Assembly (NCBI RefSeq): GCF_042655485.1 | Contig: NZ_JBHSMC010000014.1 | Location: 124,001-188,000, forward strand | DNA: 64,000 nucleotides | Direction of reading: 5' to 3' | Source: Lederbergia graminis | Lineage (GTDB): Bacteria; Bacillota; Bacilli; Bacillales; Bacillaceae_C | Shown: positions 8,060 through 16,161 of the stretch, piece by piece | Layout of the letters: the number at the start of each line of letters is the position of its first letter | Numbering within the stretch: position 1 is the first letter of the stretch | Notes under the pieces: generated by a model | What the model was told of the DNA's origin: nothing | Seen by the model: only the letters and a program-made list of their open reading frames with translations | Database searches by the model: none | Program-made: the position numbers and the translations under genes

Positions 8060-8683
8060 ATGAAGTATGAATGGCGTAAAATGGATAAGGAAATATACCT
8101 ACCGAAGCAGACTCCAACAATATATAACGATACAGAAAAGAAATATATTATGGTAACCGGTGAAGGTGATCCGAATGGTGATGAATTTCAAACAAAGGTA
8201 GAAATTTTATATGCTTTGTCTTATGCGATTCGCATGATGCCTAAAAGTGGATACACTCCAGAGGGATATTATGAATATACTGTTTTTCCTTTAGAGGGGA
8301 TATGGGACTTGAGCGAGGAAGGTAGAAAGTTAGATTACCTCGATAAGAATCACTTAGTATATCAATTGATGATCCGCCAACCTGATTTTGTAACGGAAGA
8401 ACTTTTTCAGAGGGCGGTTGATACTGTAAAGAAGAAAAAGAAGAACCTGCAAGTCGATGAAGCAAAATTCATTTCACATGCTGATGGTTTAAGTGTTCAA
8501 ATGATGCATCTTGGCAGTTACGATAATGAATCCGAAACATTTTCTATAATGGAGAATTATTGTGAAGAGCAAGGGTACAAAAGAAAGAGTAAAATACACA
8601 GAGAAATCTACATTTCAGACCCAAGAAAAACAGCCCCTGAAAAATTAAAAACTGTATTGCGATTTAAAATTGAAGCTAAATAA
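8060..8683 (+). CDS. GyrI-like small-molecule-binding domain protein
   Basis: This 207-residue protein belongs to the standalone GyrI-like/SHP2 domain group: it contains the characteristic YIMVTGEGDPNGDEFQ start, the YEYTVFPLEGIWDL strand, and the late HADGLSVQMMHLGSYDNE/TFSIMENYCEEQGY repeat. Such domains bind hydrophobic drug-like molecules; some hydrolyse cyclopropanoids. No DNA-binding domain is present. It lies 75 bp after the DUF2812 gene and could be the third gene of the PadR operon. An AGGAG element is 13 bases upstream of the ATG, longer than usual, so the exact start is slightly uncertain. Confidence 0.83.
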   Translation: MKYEWRKMDKEIYLPKQTPTIYNDTEKKYIMVTGEGDPNGDEFQTKVEILYALSYAIRMMPKSGYTPEGYYEYTVFPLEGIWDLSEEGRKLDYLDKNHLVYQLMIRQPDFVTEELFQRAVDTVKKKKKNLQVDEAKFISHADGLSVQMMHLGSYDNESETFSIMENYCEEQGYKRKSKIHREIYISDPRKTAPEKLKTVLRFKIEAK

Positions 8684-8692
8684 TAAAAGAAG

Positions 8693-8737
8693 AACCGATC
8701 CGATTAATTTATGAAATAGTTGGATCGGTTTTGTTTT
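8693..8737 (+). terminator. terminator after the GyrI-like gene
   Basis: A perfect AACCGATCC/GGATCGGTT stem (8693-8701, 8722-8730) is followed by TTGTTTT. The MITE that begins at 8745 inserted just behind it. Confidence 0.85.
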
Positions 8738-8744
8738 ATGGAAA

Positions 8745-8932
8745 GGCTCTGTTAAAGTTCATTGTTGTTAACAACTTAGTTGATTGTAGCAGATGTACAC
8801 GAGACTCCTGCGGGAACAGCACGAGCCGAAGATCCACTTGGCAAAGCGGTTTTCTTTGTCAAGTTAGCTGAGGCCGTGCCCGCGGAAAGCGAGTGTACAG
8901 CAGCGAAATTCAACAACAGAGTTTAACAGAGC
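8745..8932 (+). mobile_element. family A MITE, copy 1 (188 bp), with 9-bp target duplication
   Basis: The element starts GGCTCTGTTAAA and ends GTTTAACAGAGC, so it has inverted ends. The host sequence TTATGGAAA occurs on both sides (8736-8744 and 8933-8941), a perfect 9-bp target-site duplication. Inside are ACTCCTGCGGGAA and CCGCGGAAAGCGAGTGTA, which partly pair, and a central hairpin of CTTGGCAAAG with CTTTGTCAAG. It has no coding capacity, so it must have been moved by a transposase encoded elsewhere. It supplies the last codons of the neighbouring minus-strand gene. Confidence 0.9.
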
Positions 8933-9336
8933 TTATGGAAAAGACTAAATATAAATGCAACTATAAAAGCAAGGAAGGTAGAAGATGTAGCAAATATTAC
9001 AAGTTGATGTGTATCGACTTTTAAGATGATTACTAAGATAAGACCTATGAAATATGTTAAAGTAAGCACCATTCGATTAGTGTGCTTCAATAATAAAATG
9101 GAAAGTGCTAGGAAAAACAAGATGATACTAAGGTAAAATAGCAACTGCCATGAGTAGTAAAGCATTCCCCCATACCCAACACGTCCTATCATCCAGAACC
9201 AATTGGTTAAATAGAGAAATAGCACAGATATGTTTACAATGAACAGCACTCGTTTTTTTAGTAAGTAGAAGATAATAGGACTTAAAATCATCGATAAATA
9301 AACTAATCCAAAAATCTTTAATAGGAAATTCTCCAC
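8923..9336 (-). CDS. small multi-spanning membrane protein, 3' end inside a MITE
   Basis: This 137-residue hydrophobic protein has about four to five predicted membrane segments (for example IFGLVYLSMILSPIIFYLL and LVFLFYLTNWFWM-like stretches). I do not recognise a family. I place the start at GTG 9336 because AGGGGG lies nine bases upstream; a longer form from GTG 9363 would overlap the CPBP gene. The final codons, ...CTC TGT TAA, lie inside the terminal repeat of the family A MITE, so the mobile element supplies the stop. The protein may be a truncated or 3'-altered version of the ancestral one. It follows the CPBP protease gene and is probably cotranscribed. Confidence 0.6.
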   Translation of the reverse strand: MENFLLKIFGLVYLSMILSPIIFYLLKKRVLFIVNISVLFLYLTNWFWMIGRVGYGGMLYYSWQLLFYLSIILFFLALSILLLKHTNRMVLTLTYFIGLILVIILKVDTHQLVIFATSSTFLAFIVAFIFSLFHKLC

Positions 9337-9349
9337 CTCAAAAAGCCCC

Positions 9350-10105
9350 CTACCCGTATACACCCATCAATAAAAAGATAATCGGAATTACACTGAATGC
9401 TATGTTAACGATAAAATGACAAATAATGAGCGGGAAAAGCCTTTGTTGTTTGTGATAAATGATTCCACTGCCAATTCCCCATGCAAAGAAAGCAACTGCA
9501 TATACGACTGCTCCTTGGATATTTGCAGAAAGCATAATATGTTGTAACGCAAATCCAACTGCAGGTATCAGAACCCCTAGCCAAGCTTTTTTATAATGTT
9601 TGATAAACGCTGGTTGCGCATAGCCTCTGTACATAAGCTCTTCAATTGGTGCGTTTAGAAAAGGAAAAATGAGTGCAATTAGTGCAGTCACCCATAAAAA
9701 CCAATAAGGTCGCGTTAAGTTAGTATTAGCAATATCACCTACAAACACTGTTTCGAAATGAGATACAAAATCTGCTCCATACATTACAAACATTGTACCT
9801 ACTAATCCTAGGGAAAATGGAATATATAAAACAAACAACCATAAAAATCCTAATAATATATCTTTACCAATCCGATCCTTGCGATATCCAAGTAAATCTT
9901 TGAAGCTACTCCCTTCCTTCTTTAGGATGCGATGTAAGATGTAAAAGCAAAGAATATTCACAAACGTAAAGTAAATAGCAGACATATCCGGTAAAAAAGG
10001 AAAGATAACATCAATATTCAATAGCCTTAATATGACAGCAAAACACAATAACGCAGCAATCAACAAAGGGAAACGAATAAACGATATGAACCATGCAGTC
10101 TTCAA
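9350..10105 (-). CDS. CPBP family intramembrane metalloprotease
   Basis: The 251-residue multi-spanning protein has the three CPBP (Abi/CAAX protease) motifs in order: EELMYRGYAQ with the catalytic Glu pair and Arg, FALQH, and HFIVNI. In Gram-positive bacteria such proteins are linked to bacteriocin self-immunity, signalling or protein maturation; the substrate here is unknown. I chose TTG 10105 because GGAGG lies six bases before it, rather than an upstream TTG at 10132 with no ribosome site. The gene overlaps the region before the next small membrane protein. A 52-bp-period repeat array fills the divergent region upstream. Confidence 0.86.
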   Translation of the reverse strand: MKTAWFISFIRFPLLIAALLCFAVILRLLNIDVIFPFLPDMSAIYFTFVNILCFYILHRILKKEGSSFKDLLGYRKDRIGKDILLGFLWLFVLYIPFSLGLVGTMFVMYGADFVSHFETVFVGDIANTNLTRPYWFLWVTALIALIFPFLNAPIEELMYRGYAQPAFIKHYKKAWLGVLIPAVGFALQHIMLSANIQGAVVYAVAFFAWGIGSGIIYHKQQRLFPLIICHFIVNIAFSVIPIIFLLMGVYG

Positions 10106-10233
10106 AAAATACCTCCAGTTCCATTGTTTCAAAACATACCATACTAAGAGTATTCGAGTAAGGCAGGAAAATTCCCTTTAATCTTGTATGAAAAGAGAGG
10201 CTCATAACTTTTGCGACAGGGAATATAACTGGA

Positions 10234-10735
10234 AGTGATTTTGAGAGGTTATCAAGACGGTTTTGTGTAAAAAAGCGTAACAATAGGTCAAGATACAGGT
10301 TATCATAACCAATTTGAATGTAAGAAGTGGTTGGAAAGGTCGAGAGGCGCGTTATCACGACCGATGTATACCAAACTAGCAATGAAATCGGTCAAGAGAC
10401 AGGCTGTCACAACCGATTTGAACGGAAGAAGTGGTGAGAATGGTCGAGAGGACCGTTATCACGACCGATGTATACCAAACTAGCAATGAAATCGGTCAAG
10501 AGACAGGCTGTCACAACCGATTTGAACGGAAGAAGTGGTGAGAATGGTTGAGAGGCGCGTTATCACGACCGATGTATACCAAACTAGCAATGATATCAGT
10601 CATGAAACACGTTGTCACACCCAATTTGAATGTAAGAAGTGGTGAGAATGGTCGAGAGGACCCTCAACACGACTGTTATCTACAAAACTAGTTTTGTTAC
10701 TGGTCGAGATAACATGTAATCACAACAGTTTTGAC
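10234..10735. repeat. word array 2: 52-bp tandem repeats with GGTC...GACC dyads
   Basis: Units begin GGTCRAGA at 10286 (approximate), 10338, 10390, 10442, 10494 (approximate), 10546 and 10650. The 104-bp double unit (10338, 10442, 10546, 10650) is exact in length and nearly identical in sequence. Each 52-bp half carries a left word GGTCRAGA and a right word TCACRACCGAT in opposite orientation, so it can pair. The edges (from about 10234 and to about 10735) are more diverged copies. The two half types differ after the dyad (GTATACCAAACTAGCAATG versus TTGAACGGAAGAAGTGG). The array fills a divergent intergenic region; no coding frame fits. Confidence 0.88.
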
Positions 10736-10903
10736 TGAATCTAATGGGAATGAAGGAATAGCATAAGAAGTTCAAATTAATAATTGTCTTGGGTATCTGT
10801 AACTTTCTCATTTTGGGTAAAAAATGATTGATTTGGAGAAGAGTACAATTTTTAATTGTCAAATTTTCACTTTACAAAAAGATAAAACAAAACTAAAATA
10901 AAA

Positions 10904-10921
10904 AGTGAGTAATCACTCACT
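10904..10921 (+). promoter_or_regulatory. TetR-type operator AGTGAGT-N4-ACTCACT
   Basis: A perfect 7-bp inverted repeat separated by AATC lies 27 bp before the ABC ATPase start. TGAGTNNNNACTCA is typical of operators of TetR-family exporter regulators, and a TetR gene closes this operon. It is the likely autoregulatory site. Confidence 0.75.
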
Positions 10922-10948
10922 ATATAAATTAAAAGAGGTGTATATAAA

Positions 10949-11674
10949 TTGGAAAACAAGAGATCTTGTGTTTCTGTACGCCATATTTCCAAAAGTTTTG
11001 GTAAGCATCAAGTACTAGAAGATATTAATTTAGACATTTATGAAGGTGAAATTTTTGGTCTGCTTGGTCCGTCTGGTGCAGGGAAGACAACGTTAGTAAA
11101 GCAATTGTCGGGGCTAGATACTCCAACTTCAGGTGAAAACTATATTTTTCAAGAGAAAATGCCAGATTTGAAGTTGATTAACAGAATTGGCTATATGGCA
11201 CAATCGGATGCACTTTATGAAGAGCTTTCCGCAAAGGAGAATTTACAGTTTTTTGCGGAGCTTTATGGATTGAAGGGTACAAAGCAATCACAAAGAATTA
11301 AAGAAGTGATGAAGCTTGTCCAATTATTGGACCATATAAATAAACCAATTTCCACCTATTCAGGTGGGATGAAGAGAAGATTATCCCTTGCAATTGCATT
11401 ACTACACGAGCCTGAAATATTAATTCTCGATGAACCAACTGTCGGGATTGATCCAGTTTTAAGAAAGAGTATTTGGGGAGCGTTTTATGAATTAAAGCAA
11501 CAAGGAACTACATTAATTGTTACAACACATGTGATGGATGAAGCAGACAAGTGTGATCGTCTTGGTCTCATTCGTGAAGGTAAATTAATTGCGGTTGGTA
11601 CTCCGCAACAATTAAAAGAAGAGACAAAAACGACTTCGATAGAAGATGCATTTCTTGCCTATGGAGGTGCCTAA
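10949..11674 (+). CDS. ABC exporter ATP-binding protein
   Basis: This 241-residue nucleotide-binding subunit powers an ABC-2 type exporter. Walker A is GPSGAGKTT (about residue 38), the signature is YSGGMKRRLSLAIAL, Walker B is ILILDEPT, and the switch His is in TTHVMDEAD. Start TTG 10949 follows AGAGGTG. It overlaps nothing but is one base from the permease start, and a TetR gene follows, giving a three-gene drug-efflux-type operon under the dyad at 10904-10921. The substrate is not predictable. Confidence 0.93.
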   Translation: MENKRSCVSVRHISKSFGKHQVLEDINLDIYEGEIFGLLGPSGAGKTTLVKQLSGLDTPTSGENYIFQEKMPDLKLINRIGYMAQSDALYEELSAKENLQFFAELYGLKGTKQSQRIKEVMKLVQLLDHINKPISTYSGGMKRRLSLAIALLHEPEILILDEPTVGIDPVLRKSIWGAFYELKQQGTTLIVTTHVMDEADKCDRLGLIREGKLIAVGTPQQLKEETKTTSIEDAFLAYGGA

Positions 11675-11675
11675 C

Positions 11676-12698
11676 ATGAGAGTAATGGCATTAGTAAAAA
11701 GAATACTGCGCCAAATTGTACGAGATAAACGGACGCTAGGCTTACTAATATTTGCTCCCATTCTTGTACTTACAATGGTACATTTAGTTTTTAATGTGGA
11801 GGCATATACCCCTCGAGTTGGTATAGTGAATATCCCAGAACAAATGATAAATCAACTTGAAGATGATACGGCTGAAATTACGAAATATGATAACATAGAT
11901 GCTGCTAAGGCTGATTTAGAATCACAATCTATTGATGGTTACTTATCGTTTGAAAATGGAAAACCAGCTATAATGCTAGAAGGTAGTGATCCAAGCAAAG
12001 CTAGTGCAGTGATGAAATGGATTCAAAGCAACTTAGCTGAGACGGGACCGAATACTGTAAAACCAGATATTAATTATTTACATGGTTCTAGTGAGATGGG
12101 GCAGTTTGATTATTTTGGACCTGTTTTACTTGGGTTTTTTATCTTTTTCTTTGTATTTCTAATAGCAGGGATTTCGTTTTTACGGGAAAGAACAACAGGG
12201 ACTTTAGAGAGATTGTTAGCAAGCCCGTTACGAAAATGGGAAATAGTCGTTGGATATGTTATAGGTTTTGGAATATTTTCAGTCATTCAAGCTACTATCA
12301 TTGCGGTATATGCTATTTATGTATTAGGTATGTTAATGGAAGGGGCATTTATATACGTATTGCTCATCACGTTATTAATGGCATTTACGGCATTAACACT
12401 TGGAACGCTATTATCAGCGTTTGCTAATAATGAACTACAAATGATGCAGTTTATTCCAATCATCGTCATCCCACAAATATTTTTTTCGGGTCTTTTTAAT
12501 TTAGAAACGATGACAAACTGGTTAAGCTGGATAGGACCTATAACGCCTTTATACTATGCGGCCGATGCATTAAGAGAAATCATGGTAAGAGGATCTGGCT
12601 GGAGTGATATATACCTAGACGTTCTTATCTTAATTGGATTTTCGCTCTTATTTATGAGCTTAAATATTCTTGCTCTAAGAAAATACAGGAAAATCTAA
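11676..12698 (+). CDS. ABC-2 type exporter permease
   Basis: The 340-residue permease has a first membrane helix (LGLLIFAPILVLTMVHLVF, about residues 22-40), a large extracytoplasmic domain of about 130 residues, and five helices in the C-terminal half, starting with FDYFGPVLLGFFIFFFVFLI. The LASPLRKWEIVVGY segment is typical of the ABC-2 family. Start ATG 11676 follows TGGAGGTG and lies next to the stop of the ATPase gene. It forms the membrane pore of the exporter. Confidence 0.92.
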   Translation: MRVMALVKRILRQIVRDKRTLGLLIFAPILVLTMVHLVFNVEAYTPRVGIVNIPEQMINQLEDDTAEITKYDNIDAAKADLESQSIDGYLSFENGKPAIMLEGSDPSKASAVMKWIQSNLAETGPNTVKPDINYLHGSSEMGQFDYFGPVLLGFFIFFFVFLIAGISFLRERTTGTLERLLASPLRKWEIVVGYVIGFGIFSVIQATIIAVYAIYVLGMLMEGAFIYVLLITLLMAFTALTLGTLLSAFANNELQMMQFIPIIVIPQIFFSGLFNLETMTNWLSWIGPITPLYYAADALREIMVRGSGWSDIYLDVLILIGFSLLFMSLNILALRKYRKI

Positions 12699-12733
12699 CA
12701 AGTAGATACTGAAAAAGGAGACATACAGTAACG

Positions 12734-13378
12734 ATGTCAGAACAAAACTTGGATGAGGTTATATATAATCAAGAAGGTTTGACAGAAAAACAGAAAAAGA
12801 TTTTAGAAGCGGCGATAGAGACTTTTGCTGAAAAAGGTTTTGCAGCTACATCGACTAGTGAGATTGCGAAAAAAGCTGGTGTTGCAGAAGGAACGATTTT
12901 TAGACATTATAAAACGAAAAAAGAACTATTGATGAAAATTGTATCTCCCATGATGTTCAAATTAATCGGGCCTATTGTAATTAAAGATTTATATAAAGTT
13001 TTAGACCAGGAATTTGATGATTTTGAGGAATTTTTACGTGCAATGATAGATAATCGTGAACAATTTTTAAAGAATAACATAAAGACAATTCGAATCTTAA
13101 TTCAAGAAATACCATTCCAAGAAGAATTAAGAGAACAGTTTATCGAACACATTGGTAAAAAAGTATATGGACGTTTTAGGAGAATTGTCCAGCATTATCA
13201 AGAAAAAGAGGAGATTATTGTGATGAATCCTGATACTGTTATTCGACTAATAATATCGACAGTGTTAGGTTATTTCGCAACAAAATATGTCATATCCCCA
13301 AGAGAGTGGAATGATGAAGAGGAGATTGAAAGAATGCTGGGGTTTTTGAAGAGAGGATTAACCCCGATAAAGAAATAG
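12734..13378 (+). CDS. TetR family regulator of the exporter operon
   Basis: This 214-residue repressor has an N-terminal TetR helix-turn-helix (ILEAAIETFAEKGFAATSTS, EIAKKAGVAEGTIFRHYKTK, about residues 22-66) and a C-terminal ligand domain. It is the last gene of the ABC operon, 35 bp after the permease, with ribosome site AAAAGGAG. By position it should bind the AGTGAGT-N4-ACTCACT dyad before the ATPase gene and release it when ligand binds. A strong terminator follows. Confidence 0.9.
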   Translation: MSEQNLDEVIYNQEGLTEKQKKILEAAIETFAEKGFAATSTSEIAKKAGVAEGTIFRHYKTKKELLMKIVSPMMFKLIGPIVIKDLYKVLDQEFDDFEEFLRAMIDNREQFLKNNIKTIRILIQEIPFQEELREQFIEHIGKKVYGRFRRIVQHYQEKEEIIVMNPDTVIRLIISTVLGYFATKYVISPREWNDEEEIERMLGFLKRGLTPIKK

Positions 13379-13411
13379 CTTCGAGTGCAATTTACGACTC
13401 GAAGCTTTTTA
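13377..13411. terminator. terminator after the TetR gene
   Basis: The perfect 10-bp stem AGCTTCGAGT/ACTCGAAGCT is followed by TTTTT. Its left arm overlaps the stop codon. It may also serve the convergent DsbA-family gene. Confidence 0.87.
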
Positions 13412-13435
13412 TATTGCATTCGTTACTACTAAATA

Positions 13436-14083
13436 TTATTTTTCTGCATGCTCATTTTCCCATACTTGGTCCAGTACTTGGTTGAATGCTTCCACTGGTT
13501 GGGCACCGGAAATAGCGTACTTATTATCAAATACAAAGAAAGGTACACCCTGAACTCCAACTGTACGTGCTTCAGATATTTCCTGTGTTATTTTTTCAGT
13601 ATTACTCTTATTTTCTACAATACTGCGTACCTCTGTCCCATCAAGCCCGACTTCTTCTGCAAGGCGGACGATTGTTTCTTCATCACTTAACACTTCACCT
13701 TCTGTAAAATGTGCTACATAGAAACGATGGAAAAATTCATTTCCTTTGCCTTGCTCTTTTGCGTATTGAAAAACACGGTGTGCATCATATGTGCTTGATA
13801 GTTTTGCTTTATTGTAATTTATTGCTACCCCGGAGTTGTTCGCCATTTGCTCCACTTGTTGTAGCATGGACCTTGCTTGAGATAATGGAATTCCCTTCAT
13901 GTCTGCAAATGTTTGTGCATAATCATTACCAGGAACATACTCTGCATCTGGCATTAATAAGAAACTTTTATATTCAATCTCCACCTTATCCGCATGTTCA
14001 AATTTCTTTAAAGCGTCATGAAGATGTGATTCTCCAATAAAGCAGAATGGACATACAAAATCGGACCAAATGGTTATTTTCAT
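13436..14083 (-). CDS. DsbA family oxidoreductase (FrnE/YwbO-like)
   Basis: The 215-residue thioredoxin-fold protein has the redox motif CPFC at Cys11/Cys14 (WSDFVCPFCFIGE), the helical insertion typical of FrnE-like DsbA proteins, and the cis-Pro loop VQGVPFFVFDNKYAISGAQP. No signal peptide is present, so it acts in the cytoplasm, probably as a thiol-disulfide oxidoreductase or isomerase of the stress response. Start ATG 14083 follows AGAGGGG and overlaps the stop of a 59-residue upstream reading frame by one base (TGATG), so the two are translationally coupled. Confidence 0.9.
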   Translation of the reverse strand: MKITIWSDFVCPFCFIGESHLHDALKKFEHADKVEIEYKSFLLMPDAEYVPGNDYAQTFADMKGIPLSQARSMLQQVEQMANNSGVAINYNKAKLSSTYDAHRVFQYAKEQGKGNEFFHRFYVAHFTEGEVLSDEETIVRLAEEVGLDGTEVRSIVENKSNTEKITQEISEARTVGVQGVPFFVFDNKYAISGAQPVEAFNQVLDQVWENEHAEK

Positions 14084-14262
14084 CAATTTTTCCCCTCTTT
14101 CTGTTGTTCTACTGGGCCACAAATTCCAGTATTAATATCACAAGAAAACCCTGATGAATTATCAAATTCAAATGTTTTTAGCTTTTGTAGTGGCTTCAGA
14201 GTTTCTTTAGAATCTATTTGTTTTGATGCTGTAGATTTATGATCTTTGTCTTTCAACATCAT
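14083..14262 (-). CDS. small protein coupled to the DsbA-family gene (59 aa)
   Basis: This short gene begins ATG ATG TTG AAA and has a near-perfect ribosome site, AAAGGAGGT, four to seven bases upstream; the second ATG (14259) has the better spacing. The product is hydrophilic, Lys- and Ser-rich, and ends in a conserved-looking patch with two cysteines (SGFSCDINTGICGP, a CxxxxxxC pair). The stop codon overlaps the start of the DsbA-family gene, implying coupled translation and a shared task. The Cys pair next to a thiol oxidoreductase suggests a redox partner or substrate; that is inference. I do not recognise a named family. Confidence 0.75.
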   Translation of the reverse strand: MMLKDKDHKSTASKQIDSKETLKPLQKLKTFEFDNSSGFSCDINTGICGPVEQQKEGKN

Positions 14263-14367
14263 GAATACCTCCTTTATGGGTATTTATAATATTAAAGTAA
14301 AACACGGCAGGATTCTAATAATTGAATTGGATGTAAAAACTTGGAATAACTACTTGTACACGGTGCT

Positions 14368-14420
14368 TTTATAAAATTTAAAAGCGATATGTGTAAGCTT
14401 TCTAACTTATCATATCGCTT
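14368..14420 (-). terminator. terminator of the MFS gene
   Basis: On the minus strand AAGCGATATG pairs with CATATCGCTT and is followed by TTAAATTTTAT. It lies 27 bp beyond the stop codon. Confidence 0.78.
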
Positions 14421-14446
14421 GATACTAGCCAGCTGTCATTCATTCA

Positions 14447-15631
14447 TTAACTCGCGATAGCTGAGCTTTTCACTTTCTTCTTTTGTTTTTGCGAAATTAT
14501 ATAGATTACTAGAATTGCTATTACGAGTACTCCGGATAATACATATACATTTTGATATCCAAAGTGAACGGCAACTAAACCTAGGACATAGGAACCAATG
14601 GCAATTCCAATATCAAATAGAGTAAAGAATGTAGCAGTTGCATAGCCGCTTCTTTCTGGTGTTGTTGCTTGCACTGCTAGTGTTTGCAAACTTGGAACGA
14701 GAGCGCCATACCCAAACCCAATAAGTAATCCGGAAACTAAAAACAGAATTCCAGAATTCATAAAACCTAGGAGTATTAAACCAGCAAAGAAGCTAATAAA
14801 ACCAGGAATCATGACAAACTTGGCTCCTTTTTCATCAAACCATCTGCCAGTAAACGGTCGTGTTACAAGCATGACTGCAGCATATACAACATAAAAAATA
14901 GTTGCTAAATGCAACATGTCTTTTTCTTGAGCATACACGGATAAAAAGGATAGTACACTTGCATATGCAAACGAAATTAAACTAGCAAGAAGCGCAATGG
15001 GTACTGTTTTTTTCTCAAATAAATCACCCAGTGAAATCTTACGGTTCACTTTCGTGTTAGCCTTTTTATCTGCAGGAATAGCTAGTGCTAATCCAGCGCC
15101 CATTAACATTAAAACACTTAATACGATAAATAGTGTTGTAAATGAAAATGCTTGAATAATAAAAAGGGAAATAAGGGGCCCAACTACAATGGCTAGATTA
15201 GTTGACATGGTGAAATATCCAAGTCCTGCTCCTCGGCGTGACATTGGAACATTATCTGCGGCAAGTGAACCAGCTGCTGTAGTCGCAATACTAAACCAAA
15301 TACCTTGTACAAAGCGTAAAATCAATAGACCAGAAAATGGCTGTACAAAGTAATATAAAACGGTACATATTAAATAAAAAGCTAAACTAATCCATAACAT
15401 CTTTCTTTTTCCAAAGATATCTAAAATTTTTCCTGTAAATGGGCGAACAACAATCGCGGATAGAAGGAAGATCGACATTAAAAGACCAGCATCTTCATCT
15501 GTTCTATTTAATATGCCGATAGCGTATAGAGGTAAAGTTGTAACTAATCCATAAAATACAACAAAAACGGACAAGTTTGTAAAGAATAAACTAATAAATG
15601 TTTTCGTCCATATCGGTTCTTTTTTTGCCAA
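14447..15631 (-). CDS. MFS transporter (drug-efflux type)
   Basis: The 394-residue protein has twelve predicted membrane helices and the MFS loop motif between helices 2 and 3 (RPFTGKILDIFGKRKML), repeated in degenerate form in the second half (RPFTGRWFDEKGAKFVM). It resembles multidrug or sugar efflux proteins of the YfcJ/YhhS type; substrate unknown. It starts with TTG 15631 after AAGGATGAG and overlaps the tail of the MarR gene region, with which it forms a two-gene operon. Confidence 0.9.
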   Translation of the reverse strand: MAKKEPIWTKTFISLFFTNLSVFVVFYGLVTTLPLYAIGILNRTDEDAGLLMSIFLLSAIVVRPFTGKILDIFGKRKMLWISLAFYLICTVLYYFVQPFSGLLILRFVQGIWFSIATTAAGSLAADNVPMSRRGAGLGYFTMSTNLAIVVGPLISLFIIQAFSFTTLFIVLSVLMLMGAGLALAIPADKKANTKVNRKISLGDLFEKKTVPIALLASLISFAYASVLSFLSVYAQEKDMLHLATIFYVVYAAVMLVTRPFTGRWFDEKGAKFVMIPGFISFFAGLILLGFMNSGILFLVSGLLIGFGYGALVPSLQTLAVQATTPERSGYATATFFTLFDIGIAIGSYVLGLVAVHFGYQNVYVLSGVLVIAILVIYIISQKQKKKVKSSAIAS

Positions 15632-15638
15632 TGATGTC

Positions 15639-16043
15639 TCATCCTTTCATATCTAATTTTTGAAGCAATGTTAATAGCACAGATTGCTCATTATTAGATA
15701 ATTGTTGTAAAAATTGATTTTCAAAGTTAATGACTGTCTTTTCAATGGACGGAAACTTTCTTTTTGCATCGTCTGATAGCCGTACAATTTTCTCTCTTTT
15801 ATCTTCTCCAGGTGTGATGATAATCCAACCTAATTCTTGGAGGCGATTAACAGTTCTTGTAATAGTAGGAGCCTCCACGTTTAAATACGTGCAAATATCT
15901 TTTAGCATCATTTCTTCATGCTGTTGTATACAAAACAAAACAGTCCATTGTGCATTAAATAAGTCATGCTCTTTCAATACGTTATTAAGCTCTTTACTCA
16001 TCGAGCGTGTAAGTTGAAACAGTTCATGGAATATCGGATTCAA
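15639..16043 (-). CDS. MarR family transcriptional regulator
   Basis: The 134-residue winged-helix protein has the MarR core: the segment LFNAQWTVLFCIQQHEEMML, recognition helix YLNVEAPTITRTVNRLQELG and wing ITPGEDKREKIVRLSDDAKR. TTG 16043 is preferred as the start because GAGGTG sits seven bases upstream; GTG 16052 overlaps that ribosome site. It precedes an MFS gene by seven bases and probably represses the pair through a dyad just upstream. Confidence 0.88.
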   Translation of the reverse strand: MNPIFHELFQLTRSMSKELNNVLKEHDLFNAQWTVLFCIQQHEEMMLKDICTYLNVEAPTITRTVNRLQELGWIIITPGEDKREKIVRLSDDAKRKFPSIEKTVINFENQFLQQLSNNEQSVLLTLLQKLDMKG

Positions 16044-16062
16044 AAAGGTCACCTCAATTAAT

Positions 16063-16076
16063 TACCTAGCTAAGTA
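16063..16076 (-). promoter_or_regulatory. imperfect dyad before the MarR gene
   Basis: TACCTAGCTAAGTA is a 12-of-14 palindrome centred 27 bp before the MarR start, a common position for MarR autoregulation. Confidence 0.45.
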
Positions 16077-16122
16077 TTTATCATAAACCTGATGGACGAA
16101 ATTGTAAATGGGAAATTTGATC

Positions 16123-16155
16123 AAATAAAAAAGCACAACGATAATTGTTGTGCTT
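16123..16155 (-). terminator. terminator of the second TetR gene
   Basis: On the minus strand AAGCACAAC pairs with GTTGTGCTT, followed by TTTTTATTT, seven bases after the stop codon. Confidence 0.85.
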
Positions 16156-16161
16156 AATATC

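Noticed and set aside
10011..10382. A minus-strand open frame over the 52-bp repeat array and the CPBP start
   Set aside because: It overlaps the better-supported CPBP gene in another frame and is built partly of repeat sequence.
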